Notes under the pieces: generated by a model
What the model saw: only the letters and a program-made list of their open reading frames with translations
The model's database searches: none
What the model was told of the DNA's origin: nothing
Part shown: positions 1-7,269 of the stretch, piece after piece
Position numbering within the stretch: position 1 is the first letter of the stretch
How the letters are laid out: each line of letters begins with the position of its first letter
Assembly: GCA_017547065.1 (NCBI GenBank)
Contig: JAFYRC010000179.1
Span: 1 to 10,255 of the forward strand
Reading direction: 5' to 3'
DNA from: Tidjanibacter sp.
GTDB taxonomy: Bacteria; Bacteroidota; Bacteroidia; Bacteroidales; Rikenellaceae
Length of the DNA: 10,255 bases
Made by a program: the position numbers and the translations under genes

Positions 1-2
1 AG

Positions 3-740
3 AATATGCCCTTCATTCGCAAGGTACACCTCATAGTGTCGGGAGAGAGCCAGGTGCCCGAGTGGGTGAATAGGGATGAGGTGAATGTGGTACTCCACAA
101 GGATATTATCCCTGCGGAATTTCTTCCTACCTTCAACTGCAACCCCATTGAGATGTGCTTGCACCGCATTGAGGGCTTGGATGAGGAATTCCTCTACTTC
201 AACGACGATATGTTTCCGATGAGGCCATGTGAGCCTACCGACTTTTTCCGAGAGGGAAGAGGTGTGATTGGTATGAGCCGCCACATCCTGGCCCACGATA
301 TGTACAAAAAGATTTGTCGCAACTCCGACAGCTTGGCCCGTAAGGCGCTGGGTAGGCACCACAGTTGCCTCTTCCTGCGTCCCCAGCACATTTGCTCGCC
401 AATGTTGCGTAGTGAGTGTGAGAGGCTCTATGCCATTGTCGAGCCACAGATTAGGGCTTCGATGACAAGGGTGCGTACGGAGGATAACCTCAATCAGTAT
501 CTCTACCTCGACTACATGTTCTTGTGTGGTAAGATTATCCCGAAGCGCATCTCCAAAAAACACTTCTCGCTGGGCATTGCTTCGGCGTCCAAACTCCATC
601 GCTTCATCGAGAATCCCTCGCATAAGATGACCTGTATCAACGATGTACAGCTCACCGAGGAGCGATATGTGGAACTGCGTGCAGCATTGCTGACTGCATT
701 CGAGAATAGGTTCCCGCAGAAATCAAAGTTTGAGCTTTAA
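3..740 (+). CDS. Stealth-family capsular polysaccharide phosphotransferase, 3' part (5' end outside window)
   Basis: Stealth proteins transfer a sugar-1-phosphate from a nucleotide sugar onto a glycan, giving phosphodiester-linked surface polysaccharide. The frame is open to the window edge, and the ATG at 6-8 is an internal Met, because the text after it aligns with the middle of the complete Stealth protein encoded at 1687-2688. The CR1 region and the start of CR2 are therefore missing from view. Counting from that Met, CR2 covers about residues 1-80, with the acidic motif YFNDDMF at 64-70. CR3 lies around 127-172, starting near QHICSPML. CR4 lies at about 208-244, from CINDVQ to the terminal PQKSKFEL. 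The stop is TAA. The next gene starts 8 nt downstream, so the two are probably cotranscribed. The family call is from motifs. The sugar and acceptor cannot be told from sequence. Confidence 0.82.
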   Translation, partial: NMPFIRKVHLIVSGESQVPEWVNRDEVNVVLHKDIIPAEFLPTFNCNPIEMCLHRIEGLDEEFLYFNDDMFPMRPCEPTDFFREGRGVIGMSRHILAHDMYKKICRNSDSLARKALGRHHSCLFLRPQHICSPMLRSECERLYAIVEPQIRASMTRVRTEDNLNQYLYLDYMFLCGKIIPKRISKKHFSLGIASASKLHRFIENPSHKMTCINDVQLTEERYVELRAALLTAFENRFPQKSKFEL

Positions 741-748
741 TTAAGTAT

Positions 749-1690
749 ATGGACTACACACTCTCGCTTGTTGTGCCCATCTATGGGGTGGAACGTTACA
801 TTGCACACTTCGCAGAGATTGCCTTAGGGCAGTGGTGCGAGGGGGTGGAATATGTCTTTGTCAACGACGGTACCAAGGATCGCTCGGTGGAGATTTTGGA
901 GGAGCTGATTGAGGCTAAGTATGCCCATCTGCGCCCATGTATTTCCATCGTGCATCAGCAAAATATGGGTCTTCCGCAGGCTCGCCGTACGGGCTTTTTG
1001 AACGCTCGTGGCGAATGGATTCTCTGCGCCGACTCGGACGATTGGCTCTCCGATGGTGCGTTGGCAAGGGTCGTTGAGGAGGTTAGGCGCACGGGTGCCG
1101 ATCTGCTCTATTTCGACCTCGTAAAGGAGTATGGCGACCATCAAAGCGTTAAACACGAGCGCGAGTACACGGCCGATACAAGACTCCAATTTATCTCCGA
1201 CATCTTTGGCTATCGCACTGCTGGCTATACCGTAACCAAGTGCTTCCGCCGTAGCCTCTACACCGATAATGAAATCCACACACCTCGCCTTTCGATGCAC
1301 GAGGATATGTGCCTGATGGCTCAAATCATCTTCTATGCACGCTCCATTGTCCACCTGCCCGAGGTGTTATATCACTACCGTAAGGACAACCCCGACTCGC
1401 TCTGCTCCCAGAGCCGTAGGGTGCGCCATTTAGCCTCCTCTCGCAATATGCTCGACTTGTGTGGTCACTATTGGGACCATTTGGAGGGGAGCCCTATTGA
1501 GGGTGTGTGGGGTGGACTTGTACTGCGTGCAGGGTGGCATGCCCTAATATATAAAATCAACCTTTGGAGCGAATTTCCCTGGCTGGCCGAGGCAGTGAGG
1601 AAGGCTCCGCTCGGTTGTCGCTATCGCACTCCGCTGATTTTTCAGTTGGTAACGAAAATATATGTCCGACTATTTAAGCCTACACGATGA
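749..1690 (+). CDS. family 2 glycosyltransferase (GT-A fold)
   Basis: This is a 313-residue inverting glycosyltransferase of the GT2 type, which transfers a sugar from a nucleotide donor at the cytoplasmic face. The N-terminus has the classic opening LSLVVPIYGVERYI (residues 5-18). It is followed by VNDGTKDRS (38-46), QNMGLPQARRTGF (71-83) and the metal-binding DSDDW (95-99). A later segment MHEDMCLMAQII is typical of the acceptor side, where the ED pair probably supplies the catalytic base. No membrane segments are obvious. The start is the ATG 8 nt after the preceding Stealth gene. The TGA stop overlaps the ATG of the next Stealth gene (ATGA at 1687-1690), which indicates translational coupling. 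Context places it in surface or capsular polysaccharide synthesis. Donor and linkage are unknown. Confidence 0.9.
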   Translation: MDYTLSLVVPIYGVERYIAHFAEIALGQWCEGVEYVFVNDGTKDRSVEILEELIEAKYAHLRPCISIVHQQNMGLPQARRTGFLNARGEWILCADSDDWLSDGALARVVEEVRRTGADLLYFDLVKEYGDHQSVKHEREYTADTRLQFISDIFGYRTAGYTVTKCFRRSLYTDNEIHTPRLSMHEDMCLMAQIIFYARSIVHLPEVLYHYRKDNPDSLCSQSRRVRHLASSRNMLDLCGHYWDHLEGSPIEGVWGGLVLRAGWHALIYKINLWSEFPWLAEAVRKAPLGCRYRTPLIFQLVTKIYVRLFKPTR

Positions 1691-2688
1691 TTACGGCATA
1701 CGAAAATATTACTTTCCCCATCGATCTTGTCTATCTCTGGGTGGATGATACTGATGAGGCATGGAGTACCAAGCGTAAACTCTATCGCCCTGCCGCACAG
1801 CGCACAAATTCGGCCGATGCGGTGTCGACTGCCCGCTGGCGAAATAACGATGAACTGCGCTATTCGCTGCGCTCGGTGGAGATGTATGCCCCGTGGGTGA
1901 ATCACATCTATATCATTACCGACAACCAGCGTCCCTCGTGGCTTGTGGCCGACCACCCCAAGGTGACCATCGTGGACCACAAAGATATACTTCCTGCCGA
2001 GGCGCTTCCGGTGTTCAACTCGCAGGCTATAGAGAGTTGCATTCACAAGATTGAGGCGTTGAGCGAACATTTCATTGTTGCCAACGACGACACTCTGTTT
2101 GCCCAGCCGGTGGAACCTACGCTGTTTTTCCAGCCTGATGGTCGACCCATTGTGCGCCTGATGAGGTTTAACCGCCGTAAGGCCCTGCGCCGAGGTATGT
2201 ATCACCGCACCGTTAGGCGTATGCAGGACCTTGTAAGGATAGACACGGGAGTGCTCATTCCACTGGCTCCCCACCACAATCTCGACGCCTATCGCAAGAG
2301 TGACTTTGCCCACTGCGTGGAGTGTCACTATCCCGATTTATGGGCCGAAACGTCCACTCAAAGGTTTCGCAATGAGGAAGATATGCAGCGTTGCTTTGTG
2401 AGCTACTGGATGGTGGCCACAGGCGCTGCTACAATGCGTAAGGTGGGACGCTACAACCGTGTTGAGGGTGGAATTATTGGTCGAATGAAGGCCTTTTTGA
2501 AGGGAAGTTTTGCTAATGATTCTCGTGTGATATCGGCCAATCTGCCCGACTACGAGAAGGCGATGCGTAAGTATAATCCTCTGATGATTTGCGCCAACGA
2601 CAACGAGCGAGCCACGGATGACGATTGCGCTCGCCTGCGCGAATTTCTCCGTGCCCGCTACGGTGAGAAATCCTCGTTTGAGGTGTAA
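1687..2688 (+). CDS. Stealth-family capsular polysaccharide phosphotransferase (complete)
   Basis: A 333-residue protein with all four conserved regions of the Stealth family, predicted to transfer sugar-1-phosphate units onto a surface glycan. CR1 is at about 12-26 (IDLVYLWVDDTDEAW). CR2 runs from RWRNNDELRYSLRSVE (50-65) through IYIITDNQRPSWL (74-86) and DHKDILPAEALPVF (97-110) to the acidic ANDDTLF (132-138). CR3 is at about 194-240, with the histidine pair in APHHNLDAYRKS followed by RFRNEEDMQ. CR4 is at about 300-333, with CANDN and the terminal GEKSSFEV. There is no signal peptide, as expected for a cytoplasmic enzyme. The start ATG overlaps the stop of the glycosyltransferase gene. It is clearly related to the gene ending at 740 but strongly diverged, so the two probably act on different sugars or different steps. 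Confidence 0.9.
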   Translation: MITAYENITFPIDLVYLWVDDTDEAWSTKRKLYRPAAQRTNSADAVSTARWRNNDELRYSLRSVEMYAPWVNHIYIITDNQRPSWLVADHPKVTIVDHKDILPAEALPVFNSQAIESCIHKIEALSEHFIVANDDTLFAQPVEPTLFFQPDGRPIVRLMRFNRRKALRRGMYHRTVRRMQDLVRIDTGVLIPLAPHHNLDAYRKSDFAHCVECHYPDLWAETSTQRFRNEEDMQRCFVSYWMVATGAATMRKVGRYNRVEGGIIGRMKAFLKGSFANDSRVISANLPDYEKAMRKYNPLMICANDNERATDDDCARLREFLRARYGEKSSFEV

Positions 2689-2708
2689 TTGGTGAATGAA
2701 AGAAAAGT

Positions 2709-2735
2709 GCGCCGACTTGTGGTTGGCGTGGTTTT
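2709..2735 (+). terminator. weak hairpin between the glycan cluster and radA
   Basis: CGCCGAC (2710-2716) pairs with GTTGGCG (2722-2728) through seven base pairs, one of them G-U, around a 5-nt loop. GTTTTGG follows. The T tract is poor, so this may be a weak terminator of the polysaccharide genes or only an RNA end-stabilising hairpin. It lies 18-44 nt upstream of the radA start. I see no convincing TTTG/TAnnTTTG promoter in the 64-nt gap. Confidence 0.35.
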
Positions 2736-2752
2736 GGTAAATAGAAGTTATT

Positions 2753-4108
2753 ATGGCAAAGGTTAAGAAGGCATATTTTTGTAAGGAGTGTGGAAATGAG
2801 GCTCCAAAGTGGTTTGGTCAGTGTCCTGCGTGTGGAGCGTGGGGTAGTTGCTCGGAGGAGGTCATAAGTCGCTCTGCGGGTGATAGTTCACTGCGAGTGG
2901 GTGGAGGCTCTAAACCACAACGTGTAGCCGAGATCGAGGAGCCCGACCAGCAGCGCATACAACTTTGTAGTGCAGAGGTTAATCGTGTGCTTGGCGGTGG
3001 ACTCGTTAAGGGCTCGATGGTGCTTCTTGGCGGTGAGCCCGGTATCGGTAAGTCCACTCTGAGCCTGCAACTTGCACTCTCCACAATGAACATAAAGACC
3101 CTCTATGTGAGCGGTGAGGAGTCGGCCTCGCAAATCAAGATGAGGGCCGCACGCCTTGGTGCCGCCAATGAGGAGTGCTACATCTATCCCGAAACCCTCT
3201 TGGAGAATATTTTGGGCCAGGTTGAGGCTATGCAACCCGACTTGGTGGTGATTGACTCGGTGCAGACCATTTATAGTGAGGCCATTGAGTCGTCGGCCGG
3301 AAGTGTGTCGCAAATCAGGGAGTGTGCGGCAAGGCTTCTCAAAGTTGCCAAAGAGAAAAATATTTCGGTGCTTATCATTGGCCACATCACCAAAGATGGA
3401 GCCATTGCAGGTCCCAAAATTTTGGAACACATTGTGGATGTAGTGCTCTCGTTTGAGGGTGATAATAATAACGTTTACCGCATCCTGCGCGGTATTAAAA
3501 ACCGCTTTGGTGCTACCTTTGAGATTGGTGTCTTTGAGATGAAAGACGAGGGTCTTGGCGAGGTGGAGAACCCATCGGAGATATTGCTGAGCCACTTCGA
3601 CGAGCCACTCAGTGGAGTGGGAGTGGGTGCGGCCGTGGATGGCATTAGACCTTATCTTATTGAAGTGCAGGCTCTTGTGAGTAATGCGGCCTATGGTACG
3701 CCACAGCGTTCTGCTACGGGCTACGATACCCGCCGATTGAATATGCTTCTTGCGGTGTTGGAAAAACGCGTTGGAATGAAGATGTTCCAGAAGGACGTTT
3801 TTCTGAACTTTGCAGGTGGCTTTAAGGTGCAGGATACGGGCTTGGATTTGGCAGTCGTGGGAGCTGTGATTTCTTCCTACTTTGATAGAGCTATTGGTGA
3901 GGGCGTGTGTATGGCCGGCGAGATCGGTCTTTCGGGTGAGGTAAGGCCCGCACCACGCACCGAACAGCGCATTGCCGAGGCTGCACGCCTGGGCTTCAAA
4001 AGGGTGATTGTGAGCGGATACCTGGCCGGTAGGGGTATGAAATTGCCTAAAGGTGTGGAGGTAGTCTACATCAACACCGTATCGGAACTTCCCAAGGCGA
4101 TGTTCTAA
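2753..4108 (+). CDS. radA: DNA repair protein RadA (Sms)
   Basis: RadA is a RecA-related, DnaB-like ATPase that promotes branch migration and processing of recombination intermediates. All family parts are present in 451 residues, the usual length. A four-cysteine zinc finger comes first (C10, C13, C24, C27 in FCKECGNEAPKWFGQCPACG). The ATPase core has Walker A GEPGIGKST (94-102) and Walker B LVVIDS (164-169). The RadA-specific KNRFG motif is at 249-253. A C-terminal Lon-protease-like domain follows from about 285, with GGFKVQDTGLDLAVVGA (355-371) and GEIGLSGEVRP (389-399). The ATG at 2753 puts the zinc finger at the normal distance from the N-terminus. No Shine-Dalgarno is evident, which is normal in Bacteroidota. 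It is a housekeeping gene unrelated in function to its neighbours, though it could be partly read through from upstream. Confidence 0.97.
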   Translation: MAKVKKAYFCKECGNEAPKWFGQCPACGAWGSCSEEVISRSAGDSSLRVGGGSKPQRVAEIEEPDQQRIQLCSAEVNRVLGGGLVKGSMVLLGGEPGIGKSTLSLQLALSTMNIKTLYVSGEESASQIKMRAARLGAANEECYIYPETLLENILGQVEAMQPDLVVIDSVQTIYSEAIESSAGSVSQIRECAARLLKVAKEKNISVLIIGHITKDGAIAGPKILEHIVDVVLSFEGDNNNVYRILRGIKNRFGATFEIGVFEMKDEGLGEVENPSEILLSHFDEPLSGVGVGAAVDGIRPYLIEVQALVSNAAYGTPQRSATGYDTRRLNMLLAVLEKRVGMKMFQKDVFLNFAGGFKVQDTGLDLAVVGAVISSYFDRAIGEGVCMAGEIGLSGEVRPAPRTEQRIAEAARLGFKRVIVSGYLAGRGMKLPKGVEVVYINTVSELPKAMF

Positions 4109-4119
4109 TGCACAGAGGG

Positions 4120-4151
4120 GCCTTCTGGGTGTTGAACTTTAAGGCATTTTT
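4120..4151 (+). terminator. possible weak terminator after radA
   Basis: GCCTT (4120-4124) can pair with AAGGC (4141-4145), and ATTTTTG follows directly. The stem is only five base pairs with a 16-nt loop, so this is a weak candidate. It is placed correctly, 12 nt after the radA stop codon and before the promoter of the next unit. Confidence 0.3.
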
Positions 4152-4152
4152 G

Positions 4153-4167
4153 TGAACAAAATGTTCA
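4153..4167. promoter_or_regulatory. inverted repeat TGAACA-AAA-TGTTCA, possible operator
   Basis: A perfect dyad with 6-bp arms around a 3-nt centre ends 8 nt upstream of the candidate -33 elements of the receptor promoter. The position suits an activator or repressor site. The regulator is not identifiable from this window, and a chance AT-rich dyad is possible. Confidence 0.35.
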
Positions 4168-4175
4168 TTAATTTG

Positions 4176-4208
4176 TTTGGAGCAATAGAAAACAAATATA
4201 TATATTTG
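4176..4208 (+). promoter_or_regulatory. Bacteroidota-type promoter of the receptor-lipoprotein unit
   Basis: The -7 element TATATTTG (4201-4208) matches the Bacteroidota primary-sigma consensus TAnnTTTG exactly. A TTTG at 4176-4179 gives a 21-nt spacer to it; a second TTTG at 4172-4175 would give 25 nt. Transcription should begin near 4214-4217, leaving an untranslated leader of about 230 nt before the ATG at 4446. The -7 element forms the right half of a perfect 18-bp palindrome (4192-4209), listed separately. No TTTG is placed suitably for minus-strand use. Confidence 0.6.
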
Positions 4209-4209
4209 T
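4192..4209. repeat. 18-bp perfect palindrome over the -7 element
   Basis: ACAAATATATATATTTGT is its own reverse complement and overlaps the -7 promoter element, so TATATTTG can be read on both strands. It could be an operator for a dimeric regulator, a region that melts easily, or only a consequence of an AT-rich promoter. Confidence 0.5.
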
Positions 4210-4286
4210 ATCGCTGAAAAAAATGAATAACCGAATTATGCTTAATAATCGCCAAATAATTGATAATCACAACTTTTATGTTGGTT

Positions 4287-4308
4287 TTCGATATTGTATG
4301 ATGTCGAA
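4287..4308 (+). other. leader hairpin 1
   Basis: TTCGATAT (4287-4294) pairs with ATGTCGAA (4301-4308) as an 8-bp stem with one G-U pair and a 6-nt loop. No T tract follows, so it is not a terminator by itself. It may be part of a folded leader. Confidence 0.4.
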
Positions 4309-4333
4309 GGTGTCATAGGTGGCAATAGAGAGT

Positions 4334-4375
4334 GGGCTGTACACAGAACGTGTCCTGCCCCTTTTGTTTTATTAA
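4334..4375 (+). terminator. leader hairpin 2 with T-rich tail, possible attenuator
   Basis: GGGC (4334-4337) pairs with GCCC (4357-4360) and ACAC (4341-4344) with GTGT (4350-4353) around the loop AGAAC. A G-C pair between them is flanked by two mismatches. TTTTGTTTTATT follows at 4362-4373. The hairpin lies inside the transcribed leader, about 70 nt before the receptor start, so premature termination is possible. The imperfect stem keeps confidence low. Confidence 0.35.
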
Positions 4376-4445
4376 CGACAAGGGAAAATTCAAACTTTAA
4401 CAAACATACAATTAACTTTTTTTTACAAACTAAAAACAATTCTTT

Positions 4446-5879
4446 ATGAAGAGACTTTACTCATTAGTCATCTCGTTGATGGTTGTTGGTGCAGCTTTTG
4501 CCCAGAACCTGACGAGCGTCAGCGGAACTGTTGTTGACGAGCAGGGCCTTCCTTTGGTTGGTGCTTCGGTAACTGTTCCTGGTACGACCTATGGTACGAC
4601 TACCGACATCAACGGTATGTTCGTATTCAAGGTTGATGCTTCGGCCAAAGATGTGGTTGTAAGCTACATGGGCTACAAGGACAAAACCCTTGCAGTGAAG
4701 AGCAAACTTGGTAACGTGACTTTGCAGTCGGATGCTACCGCTTTGGAGGATATCATCATCACCCAGAGTGTGGCTGTGGCTCGTAAGACCCCCGTTGCTG
4801 TTTCGACTCTGACCCAGGAGAACATTGCCGAGCGTATCGGTACTATGGAGCTTCCTGAGGTGTTGAACACTACTCCCGGTGTGTATGCTCACAAACAGGG
4901 TGGTGGTTTTGGTGACTCGGAGATCCGTATGCGTGGTTTCCAGCAGGCAAACGTAGCAGTTATGATCAACGGTGTGCCCATCAACGATATGGAGTGGGGC
5001 GGTACCTACTGGAGCAACTGGATGGGTTTGGCAGACGTAACCCGCAGCATGCAGACTCAGCGTGGTCTTGGTGCTTCGAAAATTTCTTCGCCTTCGGTGG
5101 GTGGTTCGATCAATATCGTAACCGCTGGTTTGGAGGCTAAGAAAGGTGGTAAGGTGTTCTACGGCGTTGGTAACGACGGTATGAACAACGTAGGTTTCAG
5201 CTACTCGACCGGTATGAGTGAGGATGGCTGGGCAATGACCGTGTTGTTCTCGCAGAAGTCGGGTAACGGCTGGGTACAGGGTACCGAGTTTGAGTCGTAC
5301 AACTACTTCTTCAACCTCTCGAAACGTATCAACAGCAAACACCAGTTGTCGTTCACCGCATTTGGCGCACCCCAGGAGCACTATCAGCGTAACAGCAACG
5401 ATGGTCAGACCATCGCTAACTGGCAGAAAGTTCAGGACTTCATGGGTAACGACAGCAAGTACAAATACAACCCCACCTACGGTTTTGGTAAGGACGGTGT
5501 ACGCAAGACTTCGAGCTACAACCAGTATCACAAACCTCTCATGACCTTGAACCACCAGTGGCAGATTTCGGACGACTCGAACCTCTCGACCGCCCTCTAC
5601 TTGTCGCTTGGTCGTGGTAATGGTTACAGCGGTCAGGGCCGTAACGGTTACTCGAACGCCAGCTGGTATGGTAGTAGCTATGGTACCTACAACAACATTC
5701 TTGTTGATACCGATGGTGATGGCATTAAAGAGACCGGCTTGCGTAATGCAAATGGTACATACAACTACGCTGCTATCCAGGAGATGAACGAGAATAGCAC
5801 TACCGGTGCTAACATGGTTATGGGTAAGAGCGTGAACGACCACCTTTGGTATGGTATCATGTCGAACTACACCAAGTAG
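4446..5879 (+). CDS. TonB-dependent receptor, N-terminal segment up to the TAG
   Basis: This is what would be translated if TAG terminates: 477 residues with the signal peptide, regulatory-like domain, plug and first part of the barrel. The start ATG is supported by the signal peptide directly after it (MKRLYSLVISLMVVGAAFA). The last sense residues, HLWYGIMSNYTK, look like a barrel strand reaching a turn. Such a fragment would be exported but could not close a barrel. Codon use is strongly biased, with CAG for Gln, AAC for Asn and TCG/AGC for Ser, which suggests the gene has been highly expressed. Confidence 0.75.
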   Translation: MKRLYSLVISLMVVGAAFAQNLTSVSGTVVDEQGLPLVGASVTVPGTTYGTTTDINGMFVFKVDASAKDVVVSYMGYKDKTLAVKSKLGNVTLQSDATALEDIIITQSVAVARKTPVAVSTLTQENIAERIGTMELPEVLNTTPGVYAHKQGGGFGDSEIRMRGFQQANVAVMINGVPINDMEWGGTYWSNWMGLADVTRSMQTQRGLGASKISSPSVGGSINIVTAGLEAKKGGKVFYGVGNDGMNNVGFSYSTGMSEDGWAMTVLFSQKSGNGWVQGTEFESYNYFFNLSKRINSKHQLSFTAFGAPQEHYQRNSNDGQTIANWQKVQDFMGNDSKYKYNPTYGFGKDGVRKTSSYNQYHKPLMTLNHQWQISDDSNLSTALYLSLGRGNGYSGQGRNGYSNASWYGSSYGTYNNILVDTDGDGIKETGLRNANGTYNYAAIQEMNENSTTGANMVMGKSVNDHLWYGIMSNYTK

Positions 5880-7241
5880 ATCAACGACGAGTTGACCTTC
5901 TCGGGCGGTCTCGATGCTCGTTACTACGTTGGTACTCACACCAATGAGATCATTGACCTCTATAATGGTGCATACTATATGGACGATAGCAGCCGTAAGA
6001 ACGTGTTGGCAGAGAACAACCCCGCAGCTGCACAGCCCGGCTTCATCTATGAGAAGTTGCAGGTGGGTGATGTAGTTTACCGTGACTACGACAGCCGCAT
6101 CGGTCAGGTTGGTTTGTTCGGTCAGTTGGAGTATAGCAACGAGGAACTCACCGCATTCGTGTCGGGTTCGTGGAGCAACCACACCTACAGCCGCTACGAT
6201 CGTTTCTACTATGGTGGCGCAAACTCGCAGAGCGACCTCTTCAACACCAATGGCTTCACTTTGAAGGGTGGTGCTAACTACAACATCAGCGAGCACAGCA
6301 ACGTGTTTGCCAACGTGGGCTACATCTCGCGTGCTCCCTTCTTCTCGGGTGGTGTGTTCTTGAACAGCACCGTGAGCAACGTAATCAACCCCGACGCTGT
6401 GAACGAGAAGGTATTCTCGGCAGAGATTGGCTATGGCTTCCGCAGCGAGTGGTTGAATGTTAACATCAACGCATACTATACCAAGTGGATGGATAAGACC
6501 ATGGCTCGTAGCCAGGAGTACACCTACTACCAGGTTAACGGTTTGTCGTATGACCAGGAGGGCAACCCTTTCACCAACAAGAGCGAGGGTGCTGTCGCAG
6601 TTAACGACCGTTGGAGCGTGAATATGACCGGTGTAAACGCAGTTCACAAAGGTATTGAGTTGGACTTCACTGCTAAACCCGCAGTTTGGTTGGACATCAA
6701 CGGTATGTTGTCGTTGGGCGACTGGCGCTGGGCTAGCAACGCTAATGGCTACTTCTATAGCGCAGGTACCAGCCAGCCTATGAAGGATATGTTCGGTGGT
6801 GTTGCAAGCGCTACTGCTGCTGAGGATCACCTCAAAACCACTATCAACCTGAAGGGTATCCACGTTGGTGGTTCGCCCCAGACTACTGCTTCGTTGGGCG
6901 CTACTTTCAAACCCAACCGCAACCTCCGTGTTGGTGCAACCTACAACTACTTCGCTCGCCTTTATGCAGACTACTCGTTGTCGGCTAGCAGCATTTCGGC
7001 AGGTGGTGTTACCAACGTAACCGAGCCTTGGATGGCACCCGCAGGTGGTCAGTTGGATGTATTTGCAAGCCAGAACTTCAAGTTGGGCGGTTTGAACGCA
7101 ACCCTCAGCGGTAACATTCACAACCTCTTCAACCAGGAGTACATCAGTTTTGCTGACGACGTAGATGGTACTGCAGCAAGTGCTTATGTATTCTACGCAT
7201 TGGGCCGCACCTACTCTCTCAAACTCAGTGTGAAATTCTAA
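5880..7241 (+). CDS. TonB-dependent receptor, C-terminal barrel segment after the TAG
   Basis: The frame continues without a break as INDELTFSGGLDARYYVG and encodes the rest of the barrel to the terminal strand LKLSVKF, ending TAA. The first in-frame ATG after the stop is at 5979, within the barrel, and the TTG at 5892 has no special start context. Neither would supply a signal peptide, so independent expression as an exported protein is unlikely. Codon bias is the same as in the upstream segment, showing that the two were one gene until recently. Listed separately because an automatic annotation would probably split the locus here. Confidence 0.6.
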   Translation: MNDELTFSGGLDARYYVGTHTNEIIDLYNGAYYMDDSSRKNVLAENNPAAAQPGFIYEKLQVGDVVYRDYDSRIGQVGLFGQLEYSNEELTAFVSGSWSNHTYSRYDRFYYGGANSQSDLFNTNGFTLKGGANYNISEHSNVFANVGYISRAPFFSGGVFLNSTVSNVINPDAVNEKVFSAEIGYGFRSEWLNVNINAYYTKWMDKTMARSQEYTYYQVNGLSYDQEGNPFTNKSEGAVAVNDRWSVNMTGVNAVHKGIELDFTAKPAVWLDINGMLSLGDWRWASNANGYFYSAGTSQPMKDMFGGVASATAAEDHLKTTINLKGIHVGGSPQTTASLGATFKPNRNLRVGATYNYFARLYADYSLSASSISAGGVTNVTEPWMAPAGGQLDVFASQNFKLGGLNATLSGNIHNLFNQEYISFADDVDGTAASAYVFYALGRTYSLKLSVKF

Positions 7242-7269
7242 TCGAAACCGTAAAAAGAGATTTAAGACT

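Larger units (their letters stand above)
4215..4445 (+). promoter_or_regulatory. long structured 5' leader of the TonB-dependent receptor gene
   Basis: This is the non-coding remainder of the 337-nt gap after radA. I find no credible gene in it. It contains two possible RNA hairpins (4287-4308 and 4334-4360), the second followed by a T-rich tract. After that comes an A/T-rich stretch with a run of eight T that leads into the start codon. There is no obvious Shine-Dalgarno. It matches no riboswitch class that I recognise. Confidence 0.45.
4446..7241 (+). pseudogene. TonB-dependent outer-membrane receptor interrupted by an in-frame TAG
   Basis: The locus encodes a TonB-dependent receptor, which imports a bound ligand across the outer membrane using energy from TonB. 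The full frame is 931 positions. A signal peptide (1-19, ending AFA before Q20) is followed by a carboxypeptidase-regulatory-like domain (about 25-95), a likely TonB box near EDIIITQSV (101-109) and the plug (about 115-226, with RMRGFQQANVAVMINGVPIND). The beta-barrel then runs to a final aromatic residue (LKLSVKF). The frame is broken only by TAG at 5877-5879, codon 478, between NYTK and INDELTF. CAG is the usual Gln codon in this gene, so one C-to-T change explains it. No frameshift or deletion is seen. Without readthrough the product loses about half its barrel and should not function. A base error or strain-specific nonsense allele is equally possible. Confidence 0.8.

Noticed and set aside
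824..1354. Minus-strand open frame of 176 codons inside the glycosyltransferase gene
   Set aside because: Shadow of the well-supported GT2 gene, with no domain of its own.
4192..4209. A divergent minus-strand promoter at the palindrome
   Set aside because: The -7 motif is present on the minus strand by symmetry, but no TTTG lies at the needed distance, and radA runs the other way with no minus-strand gene to serve.
4242..4439. Small minus-strand open frame of 65 codons in the receptor leader
   Set aside because: It lies antisense to the leader, has no recognisable domain and no promoter of the local type upstream of it. It looks like chance.
5877..5879. Genome-wide reassignment of TAG to an amino acid
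   Set aside because: The WG-repeat gene ends at a TAG where its repeats end, and all other genes read well with the standard code. One internal TAG is not enough to support recoding.
4464..7121. Long open frame on the minus strand antisense to the receptor gene (885 codons)
   Set aside because: It is exactly in register with the sense codons, so it only reflects the absence of TTA, CTA and TCA in a strongly biased gene. Its translation lacks recognisable domains, while the sense product is a clear TonB receptor.
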